Positions 19,493 through 28,034 of a stretch of 64,000 bases of DNA are shown one piece after another (the first letter of the stretch is position 1; each line of letters begins with the position of its first letter). Location: assembly GCF_029960785.1 (NCBI RefSeq), contig NZ_JASBQE010000052.1:1-64000 (forward strand), read 5' to 3'. The stretch is from Polyangium sp. 15x6. GTDB lineage: Bacteria; Myxococcota_A; Polyangia; Polyangiales; Polyangiaceae. The position numbers were made by a program, and so were the translations under genes. The notes below the pieces were generated by a model. The model saw only the letters and a list, made by a program, of their open reading frames with translations. It was not told the origin of the DNA and ran no database searches.

Positions 19493-21109
19493 TCAGGCCT
19501 CTCCCCGCGCGGCGCGACGCAGACCGAGCGCGCGCTCTGCCTCGACCCGATCGTCGAACGGCAGCGTGACCGCGCCGATGATCTGGTAGGGCTCGTGGCC
19601 CTTGCCCGCGACGAGGACGACGTCGCCCGGCGCGGCTTCGAGCACCGCGCGCTCGATGGCCTTCGCGCGATCGAGCTCGACGTGCACGGTCGCTTTCCCG
19701 CCCGCGAGTCCCGGCAAGATCGCCTCCGCGATGGCGCGCGGATCCTCGCTGCGCGGGTTGTCGTTCGTGACGATCGCCACGTCCGCGCCACGCGCCACGG
19801 CCTCACCCATGAGCGGGCGCTTCTTCGGATCTCGATCGCCGCCGCAGCCGAAGACGCAGTGCACGCGGCCCTGACCGAACGCACGCACGCTCTGCAAAAC
19901 CCGATCGAGCGCGTCCGGCGTGTGCGCGTAGTCGACGAGCACGATGACGTCGTCCCGCGTCGGATCGTCGCAACGTTCGAGCCGCCCCGGCACGCGGATC
20001 GTCCCCGAGAGGACACGCGCCGCAGCGTGGAGGTCGATCTCCAGGAGCCAGCAGATCGCCACGGTCGCGAGCAGGTTCTGCACGTTGTGCGCGCCTACGA
20101 GCGGCGACCGGATCGAGAGCTGCCCCGCGGGCGTCCGCGCCACGAGCCAGATGCCCGACGACGTGTGCTCCACCGAGACCGGCGCGACGTCGGCCTCGTC
20201 CGGCGAGATGCCGATCCGCGTGGAGAACCGCGCGATCGTCGACGACGACGGTCCCGCCAAACCACGCGGCGCGAGCCTCTTCACGAGCTCGGCGCCGAAG
20301 GGGTCATCGATGTTGATCGCCGCCGAGCCGGGGCCGAGGTCGACGAAGAGGCGCGCCTTCGCCTCGGCGTAGGCCTCCATCGTGCCGTGGTAGTCGAGGT
20401 GATCCTGCGTGAGGTTGAGGAACGCCGCGACGCGGAAGCGCACGGCCTCGACGCGGCGCGCCGCGAGCGCGATGCTCGACACTTCCATCACGAGGTGCGA
20501 AGCGCCGCGCAGGTGCATCGCCGCGGCGATCCGCGCGAGCTCGTCGGCCTCGGGGCTCGTGTGCGTCGACGGCAGGTCGAGATCACCGAACCGATACCCG
20601 AGCGTGCCCACGATCCCCGGTCGTTGCCCCGCGGCCGCGAGGCACGCCTGCACGAGGTGCGTCGTCGTCGTCTTGCCGTTCGTCCCGGTGACGCCCACGA
20701 CCTCGAGCGCGAACGTCGGATGCCCGTACACGGCCGCCGACGCGTACGCGAGCGCGCTCGGCACGTCCGCGACCTCGATCCGCGGCAGGCCGTTCGTCTC
20801 GACACTCACCCCCGGCGCCGCGAGCACCGCGCTCGCGCCGCGCCCGATCGCGTCCGCCACGAAGCGCTCGCCGCTCGTGCGCGCGCCCGGCCGCGCGACG
20901 AAGAGATCGCCCGGGGCGACACGCCGCGAGTCGTGATGCACGCCCGTGATGAAGACGCTCGGATCCCCGGAGGCGAGCTTCGCGCCTGGGATCTCGTTCA
21001 CGAGATCGCCGAGCTTGCGGCCGAGCTTCGCCTGCTTGCACGACGGCGGCGCGCCTTCGCTCGTCTCCCGCGGGTGGAGGAGCTCTTCGTTCGTCCTTTC
21101 GTTCGTCAT
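19493..21109 (-). CDS. murE: MurE, meso-diaminopimelate-adding ligase
   Basis: A 538-residue Mur ligase. The ATP loop GTNGKTTT is at 142-149 and the amino-acid specificity motif DNPR at 450-453, which in the family marks meso-DAP as substrate rather than lysine. HTPDA and GCGGDRD lie nearby as expected. It starts at ATG 21109, overlapping the ftsI stop (ATGA). The N-terminal ~25 residues are an extension before the usual fold. Confidence 0.97.
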   Translation of the reverse strand: MTNERTNEELLHPRETSEGAPPSCKQAKLGRKLGDLVNEIPGAKLASGDPSVFITGVHHDSRRVAPGDLFVARPGARTSGERFVADAIGRGASAVLAAPGVSVETNGLPRIEVADVPSALAYASAAVYGHPTFALEVVGVTGTNGKTTTTHLVQACLAAAGQRPGIVGTLGYRFGDLDLPSTHTSPEADELARIAAAMHLRGASHLVMEVSSIALAARRVEAVRFRVAAFLNLTQDHLDYHGTMEAYAEAKARLFVDLGPGSAAINIDDPFGAELVKRLAPRGLAGPSSSTIARFSTRIGISPDEADVAPVSVEHTSSGIWLVARTPAGQLSIRSPLVGAHNVQNLLATVAICWLLEIDLHAAARVLSGTIRVPGRLERCDDPTRDDVIVLVDYAHTPDALDRVLQSVRAFGQGRVHCVFGCGGDRDPKKRPLMGEAVARGADVAIVTNDNPRSEDPRAIAEAILPGLAGGKATVHVELDRAKAIERAVLEAAPGDVVLVAGKGHEPYQIIGAVTLPFDDRVEAERALGLRRAARGEA

Positions 21110-23196
21110 GACGAGGGCTCGAAGAAAAGCTTCACCGCCGAACCTTTGGGCAGCACCGTCCCCGCCGGCGGCTCGACCTTCGACAGACGACCCGTGCCGA
21201 ACGCCGTGGGCGTCAGGCCCGCCGCGGTCGCCGCGCGGATCGCCTCGCGCACGGGTTGTCCGGTCAGATCCGGGACGCGCGTCTCGCCGCTCTTCATCGG
21301 CGCCGACGGCGTCACGACGCCCGGCGTGATCGGAGCCACGGCCGCGCGCGCCTCCGTGAGGACCTGGTACGTACTCGTCGCCGGATCCCCGACCTTCGCT
21401 CGATCCGAAACCTCGCTGAGCTTCATGGGCACACTGCCGCGAGGTGTGACACCGAGGTAACGCAGCGCCATCTCGCCGATGCGACGGAACACCGGCGCCG
21501 CGACCGAACCACCGCCGTAGGTGCCGCCGAGCGGCTCGTCGAGCACCACCGAGATGACGAGACGCGGCTTGTCCGCCGGGACGAACCCGACGAACGAGGC
21601 GACATAGTGCGTGTCCGTATATCTCCCCGTCGCCGGGTCGATCTTCTGCGCCGTCCCGGTCTTCCCGGCGACACGAAAGCCTGGAATCGCGGCCTCGACG
21701 CCCGTGCCTTCGCCCTCGGTCACGGCGACGAGCATCTCCGACATCATCTTCGCGACCGTCGCCGACACGGCCTCGCGCCGCACGCGCGGCTGCGTCTCCG
21801 AGAGCATCGTGCCCCCGCCGTCCGTCACGCGCTTGATCAGCACGGGCTCGAGCAACTTGCCGCCGTTCGCGATCGCGGCCATCGCCATCGTGATCTGCAG
21901 CGTCGTCACGCTGATGCCCTGACCGAACGACGCCGCCGCCGTCTCGACGGAGACCCACGGCCTGCCGCGCGGGCGCAAGACGCCCATGCTCTCGCCGGGG
22001 AACGGGATGCCCGTCGTGTCGCCGAAGCCGAACCGACGGAAGCCCTCGTAGAGCCGCTGCTCGCCGAGCCCGAGCGCGATCTTCGACGTCCCGATGTTCG
22101 AGGACAAACTGAGGATCTGCGTGACCGTGAGAAACTTGGCCGGGTGCGTGTCGTGGATGACGACGTTGTCGATCGCCATGTTCCCCTCCTCGCAGTAGAT
22201 CGAGGCGGTGGGGTTCACGCTGCGCGCGGCGAGCGCGGTGCCGATCGAGAAGACCTTGATCGTCGAGCCGGGCTCGAAGCGATCGACGACGCAGCGGTTG
22301 CGACGCGCGTCGGGGTCGGCGGCGCTGTAGTCGTTGGGGTTGTAGCCAGGCGCGCTCGCCATCGCGAGGATCTCGCCTGTCTGCGGATCCGCCACGACGA
22401 CCGCGCCGCCCGTGGCCTCGTAGGTCTTCATCGCGGCGTCGAGCTCGCGCTCGGCCGTGAACTGAATCCCCTTGTCGATCGTGAGGTAGACGTTGTGGCC
22501 CGCGAGCGCGGCCTCGTCCTCGATCCCCTCGGAGAAGATCAGGCGGCCCGAGCGATCACGCAGGCCGCGCACCTCGGAGCTCTTGCCGCGTAGCTCGTGA
22601 TCGAGCGCGAGCTCCAGGCCCTCGCGCCCCTCGCCGTCCGGCGAGACGAACCCGATGAGCGGACCGCCGAGCTCGCGGTTCGGGTAAAACCGGTGGCCCT
22701 CGCCCTCGATCTGGAGGCCACGCAGCGGGTAGCGCTGGTTCTTCTCGCCGAGCGCGCGCACGGCCGCGACCTCGGCCTCCGAGACCCGGCGCTTCAGCCA
22801 CACGAAGCGCCGGCGACGGCCGATCTTCTCGACGACCTCCTCCTGCGGGAGGTTCAAGGCCTGCGCGATGCGCTCGCCGTACTGCTGGATCCGCATCGGC
22901 AGATAGCGGTCCTCGATGCCGCGCAGGAGCTCGACCGCGTCGAGCGAGACGCTCGGCACCTCGACGCTCTCCGCGAGCGACGCGCCGTTGCGGTCGTAGA
23001 TCGTGCCGCGCTTCGGCGTCACGTGCAGGCGCCGCTGACGCTGCCGCTCGGCGAGGTCGTACCAGTCCTGCCCGTCCTCGACCTGGATGCGGTGCGCGCC
23101 CGACACGATCACGCCGAGCCCGAGGCCCATCATCCCGCAGAGGATCCCCATGCGGATGCGGATCCAGCGCGCGCGCTTGGGATCGAGGTTTTTCAC
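21106..23196 (-). CDS. ftsI: FtsI/PBP3-type septal transpeptidase with PASTA domain
   Basis: A 696-residue class B penicillin-binding protein that cross-links septal peptidoglycan. One N-terminal membrane helix (about 12-35), a dimerisation domain, then the transpeptidase domain with SxxK at 311-314 (STIK), SSN and KTGT motifs. A single C-terminal PASTA domain starts VPDLTGQPV. PASTA tails are common in Gram-positive and deltaproteobacterial division PBPs and absent from E. coli FtsI. The GTG start overlaps ftsL. Confidence 0.95.
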   Translation of the reverse strand: MKNLDPKRARWIRIRMGILCGMMGLGLGVIVSGAHRIQVEDGQDWYDLAERQRQRRLHVTPKRGTIYDRNGASLAESVEVPSVSLDAVELLRGIEDRYLPMRIQQYGERIAQALNLPQEEVVEKIGRRRRFVWLKRRVSEAEVAAVRALGEKNQRYPLRGLQIEGEGHRFYPNRELGGPLIGFVSPDGEGREGLELALDHELRGKSSEVRGLRDRSGRLIFSEGIEDEAALAGHNVYLTIDKGIQFTAERELDAAMKTYEATGGAVVVADPQTGEILAMASAPGYNPNDYSAADPDARRNRCVVDRFEPGSTIKVFSIGTALAARSVNPTASIYCEEGNMAIDNVVIHDTHPAKFLTVTQILSLSSNIGTSKIALGLGEQRLYEGFRRFGFGDTTGIPFPGESMGVLRPRGRPWVSVETAAASFGQGISVTTLQITMAMAAIANGGKLLEPVLIKRVTDGGGTMLSETQPRVRREAVSATVAKMMSEMLVAVTEGEGTGVEAAIPGFRVAGKTGTAQKIDPATGRYTDTHYVASFVGFVPADKPRLVISVVLDEPLGGTYGGGSVAAPVFRRIGEMALRYLGVTPRGSVPMKLSEVSDRAKVGDPATSTYQVLTEARAAVAPITPGVVTPSAPMKSGETRVPDLTGQPVREAIRAATAAGLTPTAFGTGRLSKVEPPAGTVLPKGSAVKLFFEPSS

Positions 23197-23588
23197 GGAG
23201 AACCTCCGGGCGCAGGGGCCTGAGGCGCGGCGGGATCCCCGGCGGGCGCAGCCGGATCGGGCGCCGCGCCTTCCTGCGCCTGCTCGTCCTGGATCTTCAC
23301 GACCCAGCGCACCGGGACGACGCGCTCGGGCGGCGGCGGCGTCATGCCGAGCAACGTCCGCGCGACCATCTCGACACGCTGCGGGGTCTCGTAGCTCGCG
23401 GCCTCCAGCGAGAGCACGCGCTTCACTTCACGCAAACGCCCTTGCTCGGCGCGCGCGCGGCCGAGCTTGTAGCCGAGATCCACGATCCTCCCGCGCAGGC
23501 CCAGGTGCACGACGAACGCCGCCACGCTCGCGACGACCGCGAGCGACCAGAGGGCGAGGAACGGCCGCTGCTTCATGCGCTCGTTCAT
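23193..23588 (-). CDS. ftsL: FtsL-like divisome protein
   Basis: A 131-residue bitopic protein: short cytoplasmic start, membrane helix about residues 10-30, a heptad-like coiled coil (about 33-65) and a Pro/Ala-rich tail. FtsL activates FtsW/FtsI together with FtsB. Sequence conservation in this family is low; assignment rests on position between rsmH and ftsI, topology and size. Overlaps both neighbours by four bases. Confidence 0.85.
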   Translation of the reverse strand: MNERMKQRPFLALWSLAVVASVAAFVVHLGLRGRIVDLGYKLGRARAEQGRLREVKRVLSLEAASYETPQRVEMVARTLLGMTPPPPERVVPVRWVVKIQDEQAQEGAAPDPAAPAGDPAAPQAPAPGGSP

Positions 23589-24541
23589 GCGAACACCTCC
23601 TCACCGGCGAGCGCGACGCGACGCGCCGCGCGGAGCTTCGCGCTCCTCGCGCGCGGATTCCCCGCGACCTCCTCGTCCGACGCGACGAGCGGCTTCTTCC
23701 AGAGCTGCTCCCACACGCTCGCCTCGCGCAGCGCGTGCTTGACGATCCGGTCCTCCAGCGAGTGGAACGAGATGATCGCCACGATGCCGCCGATCTTCAG
23801 AACACGCGTCGCCGCGCGGATCAGCGCTTCCAGCTCGTCGAGCTCGCCGTTCACCGCGACGCGCAACGCCTGAAACGTCCGCGTCGCCGGATCGACCCCG
23901 CCCACGCGCGACGGCCCCACGGCTCGCACCACGGCGCGGCGCAGATCCAGCGTCGTCTTCAGTTCTCCGTTCGCCAGCGCTTGCTTGATGCAGCGCGCCA
24001 CCCGACGGGACCTTCGTTCCTCGCCGTAGTGGTAGATCACGTTGGCCAGCTCGTCGTCGTCGAGCCGCTCGATCAGCTCGAGCGCCGTCTCGCCCGTCGA
24101 CGGATCCATCCGCATGTCGAGCGGCCCTTCGGCGCGGAAGCTCATCCCGCGCGTCGCGTCATCGATCTGCATCGACGACACGCCCACGTCGGCGATGAGC
24201 CCGTCCACCGGCCCCACGCCGAGCTTCTCGAGGTGCTCCTCCACGTCCGAGAACCGCCCGTGCACGAGCGTCACCCGGTCGCCGAACGGGGCGAGCCGCT
24301 CCTTGGCCAGTGCGAGCGCCGACTCGTCGCGATCGAGCCCGATCAGCCGGCAGCCTGGGGCTCGTTCGAGGATTGCCTCGGCGTGGCCGCCTGCGCCGAG
24401 GGTCGCGTCCACGTAGATGCGGCCTGCTTCCGGCGCCAGCGCATCGACCACCTCGCGCTGGAGGACGGTCACGTGGGGCGCCTTTTGCGGCTCGGGGGGT
24501 GGGGCCTTGTCTCGCATCGGCACGACGTTCACCACGTTCAT
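23585..24541 (-). CDS. rsmH: RsmH (MraW), 16S rRNA m4C1402 methyltransferase
   Basis: A 318-residue SAM-dependent methyltransferase acting on C1402 in the ribosomal P site. SAM-binding DATLGAGGHA, DRDESAL, the GVSSMQID segment and the ISFHSLEDR motif are all present. The ATG at 24541 overlaps the mraZ stop (ATGA); a second ATG eight codons later is also possible. The open frame continues into mraZ but is not homologous there. Confidence 0.97.
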   Translation of the reverse strand: MNVVNVVPMRDKAPPPEPQKAPHVTVLQREVVDALAPEAGRIYVDATLGAGGHAEAILERAPGCRLIGLDRDESALALAKERLAPFGDRVTLVHGRFSDVEEHLEKLGVGPVDGLIADVGVSSMQIDDATRGMSFRAEGPLDMRMDPSTGETALELIERLDDDELANVIYHYGEERRSRRVARCIKQALANGELKTTLDLRRAVVRAVGPSRVGGVDPATRTFQALRVAVNGELDELEALIRAATRVLKIGGIVAIISFHSLEDRIVKHALREASVWEQLWKKPLVASDEEVAGNPRARSAKLRAARRVALAGEEVFA

Positions 24542-25041
24542 AGGCGGAACTGCTCCGCGATCGCGGCCTTGAAGCTCGCGAGCTCGGCCTCGCTCATCGT
24601 CTGGGCGGCCTTCCACCGCTCCTTCGACCAGAGCTCGGCCGTCGCGCCCATCCCGGCCCAGAGGACATCCTTGTGCAGATCCGCGTGCTCGCGGAGCGAC
24701 GGCGGCACGAGGATCCGACCTTGTTTGTCGAGCTCGCACTCGACTGCGGCCGACAGGTACTTCCGGCGGAAGGCGACGACGTTCGGCTCGAACTGGGGGA
24801 GCGCCGCGATCTTGGCTTCGAGCTCCTCCCAGGCGCGCAGCGGGTAGCAGTGCAGACAGGGGTCGAAGAGAGCCGGCGTGAGGATCAGCGCGATCTGCCC
24901 CTCGGGGGCCTGGGGTTTGGGGCGTAGGGCGCCGTCAGGCGACCCGGAGCCCCAAGCGGCATCGAGCACGTCGCGAAAGCGCGCGGGCAGGCTGGTGCGC
25001 CCTTTCGCGTCGATCGCGTGCTCGAAATGACCGCGAAACAT
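24538..25041 (-). CDS. mraZ: MraZ, transcriptional regulator of the dcw cluster
   Basis: A 167-residue AbrB-fold protein with the two expected DxxxR half-domains (DAKGRTSLP near residue 11 and DKQGRILVP in the second half). MraZ binds TGGG-type repeats in its own promoter. Starting at ATG 25041 gives MFRGHFEH, the normal N-terminus. It is ~15-20 residues longer than E. coli MraZ because of an insertion after the first motif (around residues 28-48, Gly/Pro-rich). Confidence 0.94.
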   Translation of the reverse strand: MFRGHFEHAIDAKGRTSLPARFRDVLDAAWGSGSPDGALRPKPQAPEGQIALILTPALFDPCLHCYPLRAWEELEAKIAALPQFEPNVVAFRRKYLSAAVECELDKQGRILVPPSLREHADLHKDVLWAGMGATAELWSKERWKAAQTMSEAELASFKAAIAEQFRL

Positions 25042-25127
25042 GGTTCCCACCGAGTCGGCTCCGCTCGTGTCCGCTGGCCGGACGAGACGCCCGCGCCGGA
25101 GATGCCCTCCGGGTCATGGGCATCTTT

Positions 25128-25142
25128 GCCACTTTCTCCCAC
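25128..25142 (-). promoter_or_regulatory. Two MraZ-type binding boxes
   Basis: On the minus strand GTGGG (25138-25142) and GTGGC (25128-25132) are separated by five bases, giving the 10-bp period of known MraZ operators (TGGG-N5-TGGG). They lie just downstream of the -10 at 25154-25159, where bound MraZ would block initiation. Confidence 0.55.
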
Positions 25143-25153
25143 GGGGCACCGCC

Positions 25154-25182
25154 ACGCTACGGAGAGGGCCCTTGGGTGTCAA
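25154..25182 (-). promoter_or_regulatory. Putative sigma-70 promoter of the dcw cluster
   Basis: On the minus strand TTGACA (25177-25182), a 17-base spacer and TAGCGT (25154-25159) form a good promoter about 110 bases before the mraZ ATG. It is followed directly by the MraZ boxes. A short A/T tract lies upstream (25188-25199). Confidence 0.6.
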
Positions 25183-25491
25183 CAGTTTGCATTTTTTGTG
25201 GAGTTTGGCGGATCCCAAGGAAGGTGGGAGTCCTCCCCTCTCCTACCTTTCCAGACCAACCTCGGACGTGACGAACTGGCCCTCCGGAGGCGAGATCCAG
25301 GCTTCGGTGGGGAGAAGTGGTGGGATCTGGAGTGACCAACGGGTGGTCCTTCGACGATCCGGAACCGATGCTCCTCTGCACGAGTGCGCAGGTAGACCGA
25401 TAACGATGGAAATGGCCAAAAAACCCGCACCGATTGGCAGGGCCGGGGCGCTTGGCTTTTGGTGAATGAGGAGGGGAAAAGTTCTGTGGCT
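25183..25491. other. Gene-free stretch upstream of the dcw promoter
   Basis: Apart from the A/T tract next to the promoter, I see no convincing gene, RNA or repeat here. Open frames on both strands lack start signals and family resemblance. Confidence 0.5.
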
Positions 25492-25592
25492 TGCATCGAC
25501 CGCATCGCGGTCGATGCACCTTCGGTCCAGGCCGTGCCTGGTCCGGGTCCAGGGGTGGATAACCCCTGGTGGGGCCCGGGGTGAAACCCCGG
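25492..25592. repeat. Cluster of four consecutive hairpins
   Basis: Four perfect dyads follow each other: a 12-bp stem with ATC loop (25492-25518), a 6-bp stem (25527-25541), an 8-bp stem CCAGGGGT/ACCCCTGG (25549-25569) and a 7-bp stem CCGGGGT/ACCCCGG (25576-25592). They lie 10 bp beyond the stop of the minus-strand B12-binding gene, so they may end its transcript, or be a mobile REP-like element. Confidence 0.7.
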
Positions 25593-25601
25593 CGCTACGT
25601 T

Positions 25602-26000
25602 CTACTCGGCCACGTGCTCGTGGACCCAGTCGATGATGCTCTTCAGCGGGGTTCCGGGGGTGAAGACGCCCTTCACGCCTGCTTCTTTCAGCCGGACGAT
25701 GTCGTCGTCTGGGATGATCCCGCCTCCGAACACCACGATGTCGTCTGCGCCGCGGGCTCGGAGGGCCTGGATCACGGCGGGGAACAGGGTGTTGTGGGCG
25801 CCGGACATGATCGACAGGCCCACGGCGTCCACGTCTTCCTGGACGGCGGCGCTGGCGATCATGTCGGGCGTCTGGTGCAGGCCTGTGTAGATGACCTCGA
25901 ACCCCGCGTCTCGTAGCGCGCGCGCGACGACCTTGGCGCCGCGGTCGTGGCCATCGAGGCCGGGCTTGGCGACGAGGATGCGGATCTTTCGTTCGGTCAT
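25602..26000 (-). CDS. Free-standing cobalamin-binding subunit, methylmalonyl-CoA mutase C-terminal type
   Basis: A 132-residue B12-binding domain with the base-off motif DxHxxG (D16, H18, G21) and a GGG loop ([10 protein letters not shown]). In two-chain acyl-CoA mutases (methylmalonyl-, isobutyryl- or 2-hydroxyisobutyryl-CoA mutase) such a small chain carries adenosylcobalamin for a separate catalytic chain. No catalytic chain is in the window, so the substrate cannot be assigned. The start is the ATG at 26000. Confidence 0.85.
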   Translation of the reverse strand: MTERKIRILVAKPGLDGHDRGAKVVARALRDAGFEVIYTGLHQTPDMIASAAVQEDVDAVGLSIMSGAHNTLFPAVIQALRARGADDIVVFGGGIIPDDDIVRLKEAGVKGVFTPGTPLKSIIDWVHEHVAE

Positions 26001-26055
26001 GGCGATTCGATACCGTCCTCTCCTCAGGAAATCAAAGCGGTTTTGTCGGTCGCGC

Positions 26056-27465
26056 TCATTGCGCTGCGAACACGAATGGGATGTTCACCGGGGTCGAGCC
26101 TCCGGAAGCCGGGAATTTCCAGCCCTTGATGCGGCTGGCGATGCAGCTCGACAAGCCCGGGTAATCCTTTTCCGCTCCGCTCGCGCTCACCGATTGCACC
26201 GCTCCTGAAGGCGCGATGACAATCGAGGCCGACACGCGCGCCGACGAGCCGCCCATCCCCTTCGTCGCGTCCAGGGCTGGCTGCCAGCAGCGGCGCTTCA
26301 CGAGCGGACGGTTCGCCTCGACCACGGCGCTGATCTCGCCCGCGGACAGCTGCCCCGCGCCGGCCGTCTGCGGCCCGCCCGTGGTGCCGGCCGTCGGGCC
26401 GGCGACGTTCGGGCCTTGGAAGCCGGACATATCGATGGCGGCGGCCGGCGTGCCGCTCTTCGCGGCTTGCGGCCACGGTCCGCCGAGCGGCCGCGCCGAG
26501 GTGCCGGCTTTGGGGGCCTCGGTGGGGTCGCCTACGGGAGCGGTGGCCTCCGTCGTGGGCCCGGCCGAGGGCGGAGCTGCCGGGGCGGCGCTGGCGGAGG
26601 CCGTGACGTAGACGATCTGCGGCGCCGACGGGGCTGGGCGGAGCAGGAGGAAGGCCGCGACCCCGCCGAAGACGGCGCCTGCCGCGATGAGAGCGAGCGC
26701 GGCCGGGTGGAGGGAGCCTTTCTTGCGGCGACCGAGGAGGGCGTCCTCGTCGATGTCGTCTTCCGGGATCTCGGGGGCGACGGTGCCGAGCGACGTGGCC
26801 GGGGCGCGTGGGGGCTCGACTGGCTCCGGGGCGGGCGCGGGCGCCGGACGGACGAGGGTCGCGGCGGCGTCGCTCGTGGTCGCCGCGCCGGGGGAGACCT
26901 GGGGCGCCTCGGCGAAGGGGTCGCGCAGGGCGAAGGGGTCTTCGAGCACGTCGAGCGCGTCGGGCGCGGCCGCGAACGCGTTTTTTCTCGTGGGAAACGC
27001 TTCCGCGGACGCCGCGGACCCGATTTTTTGGTGGGAAACGTCTTCGCGCGCGGCGGGAGCCGTTTCCGCCGTGGGAAACGCGTCCGCAGGCGCCGCGAAC
27101 GCGTTTTCTACCTGCTCGGGCGCCTTCGCGGCCGGCGCGAACGCGTTTTCCGTCGGAAAAACGGGTTCGGGCGCGCCGGGAGCCGTTTCCCCCTGAAAAA
27201 TCGGGTTCGCGGGCGCCCCCAAGGCGTTTCCCACCGGCAAGGGCGCCTTCGCAGTCGCCGCGAACGCGTTTCCCACGCGCGGGGGCGCGATCGGGCGCGG
27301 CGCGGAAGGACCGACGGCCGAGGCGCCGATGCCGGTGGGCCGGGGCGGAAGGCCCGCCGGTGCGCGCGGCGGGACGAAGCTCACGTGTCCGCACGACGCA
27401 CACGTCACGCGGCCTGTCGCGCCGGGGTCCAAGGGGGCTTTGCACTTCTGGCAGGAGAGGTTCAT
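26056..27465 (-). CDS. AgmX/PglI-type protein: zinc ribbon, NAFA-repeat linker, membrane helix, TonB-like domain
   Basis: A 469-residue protein with an N-terminal zinc ribbon (C5, C8, C22, C25), a long Ala/Pro linker with recurring VGNAFA/ENAFA/KNAFA motifs (about residues 64-165), an acidic DDIDED patch, one membrane helix (about 253-275), a periplasmic Pro/Ala linker and a C-terminal ~95-residue domain ([21 protein letters not shown] onwards) of the AgmX/PglI class. Myxococcus AgmX is linked to adventurous gliding (family knowledge). The architecture suggests cytoplasm-to-periplasm signalling or force transfer; this is inference. Confidence 0.75.
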   Translation of the reverse strand: MNLSCQKCKAPLDPGATGRVTCASCGHVSFVPPRAPAGLPPRPTGIGASAVGPSAPRPIAPPRVGNAFAATAKAPLPVGNALGAPANPIFQGETAPGAPEPVFPTENAFAPAAKAPEQVENAFAAPADAFPTAETAPAAREDVSHQKIGSAASAEAFPTRKNAFAAAPDALDVLEDPFALRDPFAEAPQVSPGAATTSDAAATLVRPAPAPAPEPVEPPRAPATSLGTVAPEIPEDDIDEDALLGRRKKGSLHPAALALIAAGAVFGGVAAFLLLRPAPSAPQIVYVTASASAAPAAPPSAGPTTEATAPVGDPTEAPKAGTSARPLGGPWPQAAKSGTPAAAIDMSGFQGPNVAGPTAGTTGGPQTAGAGQLSAGEISAVVEANRPLVKRRCWQPALDATKGMGGSSARVSASIVIAPSGAVQSVSASGAEKDYPGLSSCIASRIKGWKFPASGGSTPVNIPFVFAAQ

Positions 27466-27555
27466 CGAGGACGCCGCGCGCGGAGGCTCGGAGTCTACTC
27501 GACTCGGTCGCGAGGCGAAACTTCCGGGCGCAGAGCCTTGGGTGCGCTACCCGCG

Positions 27556-27584
27556 TTGAAGCTTCACGGCGGGCCCTTTATCCC
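27556..27584 (+). promoter_or_regulatory. Possible promoter of the STAS-like gene pair
   Basis: TTGAAG (27556-27561), 17 bases, then TATCCC (27579-27584), about 20 bases before the ATG at 27605. The -35 overlaps the 10-bp palindrome TGAAGCTTCA (27557-27566). The -10 match is weak. A GGAAGGA ribosome site stands six bases before the ATG. Confidence 0.3.
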
Positions 27585-27604
27585 TGAGGGCGGAAGGATC
27601 TCGG

Positions 27605-28024
27605 ATGGGAACGTCGAGCGACGGCTTCAGCTACGTGGGACCACACCCGATACGGTTCGAGCCCCCGGACATCGTCTTTTGCAGGCCCATCGGACGGATC
27701 TCGGCCGCCGACGTGCGCGGCGTGCTCGACTTCAACTCGACGATCGCCAAGCAGATCGGGCGCGGCACGTTCTATCTGGGGGATTCCTCGCGGCTCACGG
27801 GCTACTCGATCGGCTCGTCGCTCCAGCTCTTCCAGTCGAGCCCGATGGAGCACATCCGGGGCACGGCCATCTTCGGCGAGAACTTCCACCAGCGCATGCA
27901 GAACAGCGCGGTCCTGCGAGCCATCCGGCTGCTCGGGCACCCGATGAACCGCCTGCCGATCGAGACGTTCCCCGACGAAGCCTCCGCGCGCGCCTGGATC
28001 GACGAGCTTCGCCGCAAAGGATAG
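27605..28024 (+). CDS. STAS/SpoIIAA-like protein, first of a tandem pair
   Basis: A 139-residue soluble protein without signal peptide. The alternating strands and helices (IVFCRPIGRIS, LGDSSRLTGY, and a final helix DEASARAWIDELRRKG) resemble STAS/SpoIIAA-like folds, which carry regulatory phosphorylation or bind small ligands. That fold call is inference from pattern. It is about 50% identical, without gaps, to the next gene, with identical length, indicating a tandem duplication. Confidence 0.6.
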   Translation: MGTSSDGFSYVGPHPIRFEPPDIVFCRPIGRISAADVRGVLDFNSTIAKQIGRGTFYLGDSSRLTGYSIGSSLQLFQSSPMEHIRGTAIFGENFHQRMQNSAVLRAIRLLGHPMNRLPIETFPDEASARAWIDELRRKG

Positions 28025-28034
28025 AGATCGAACG

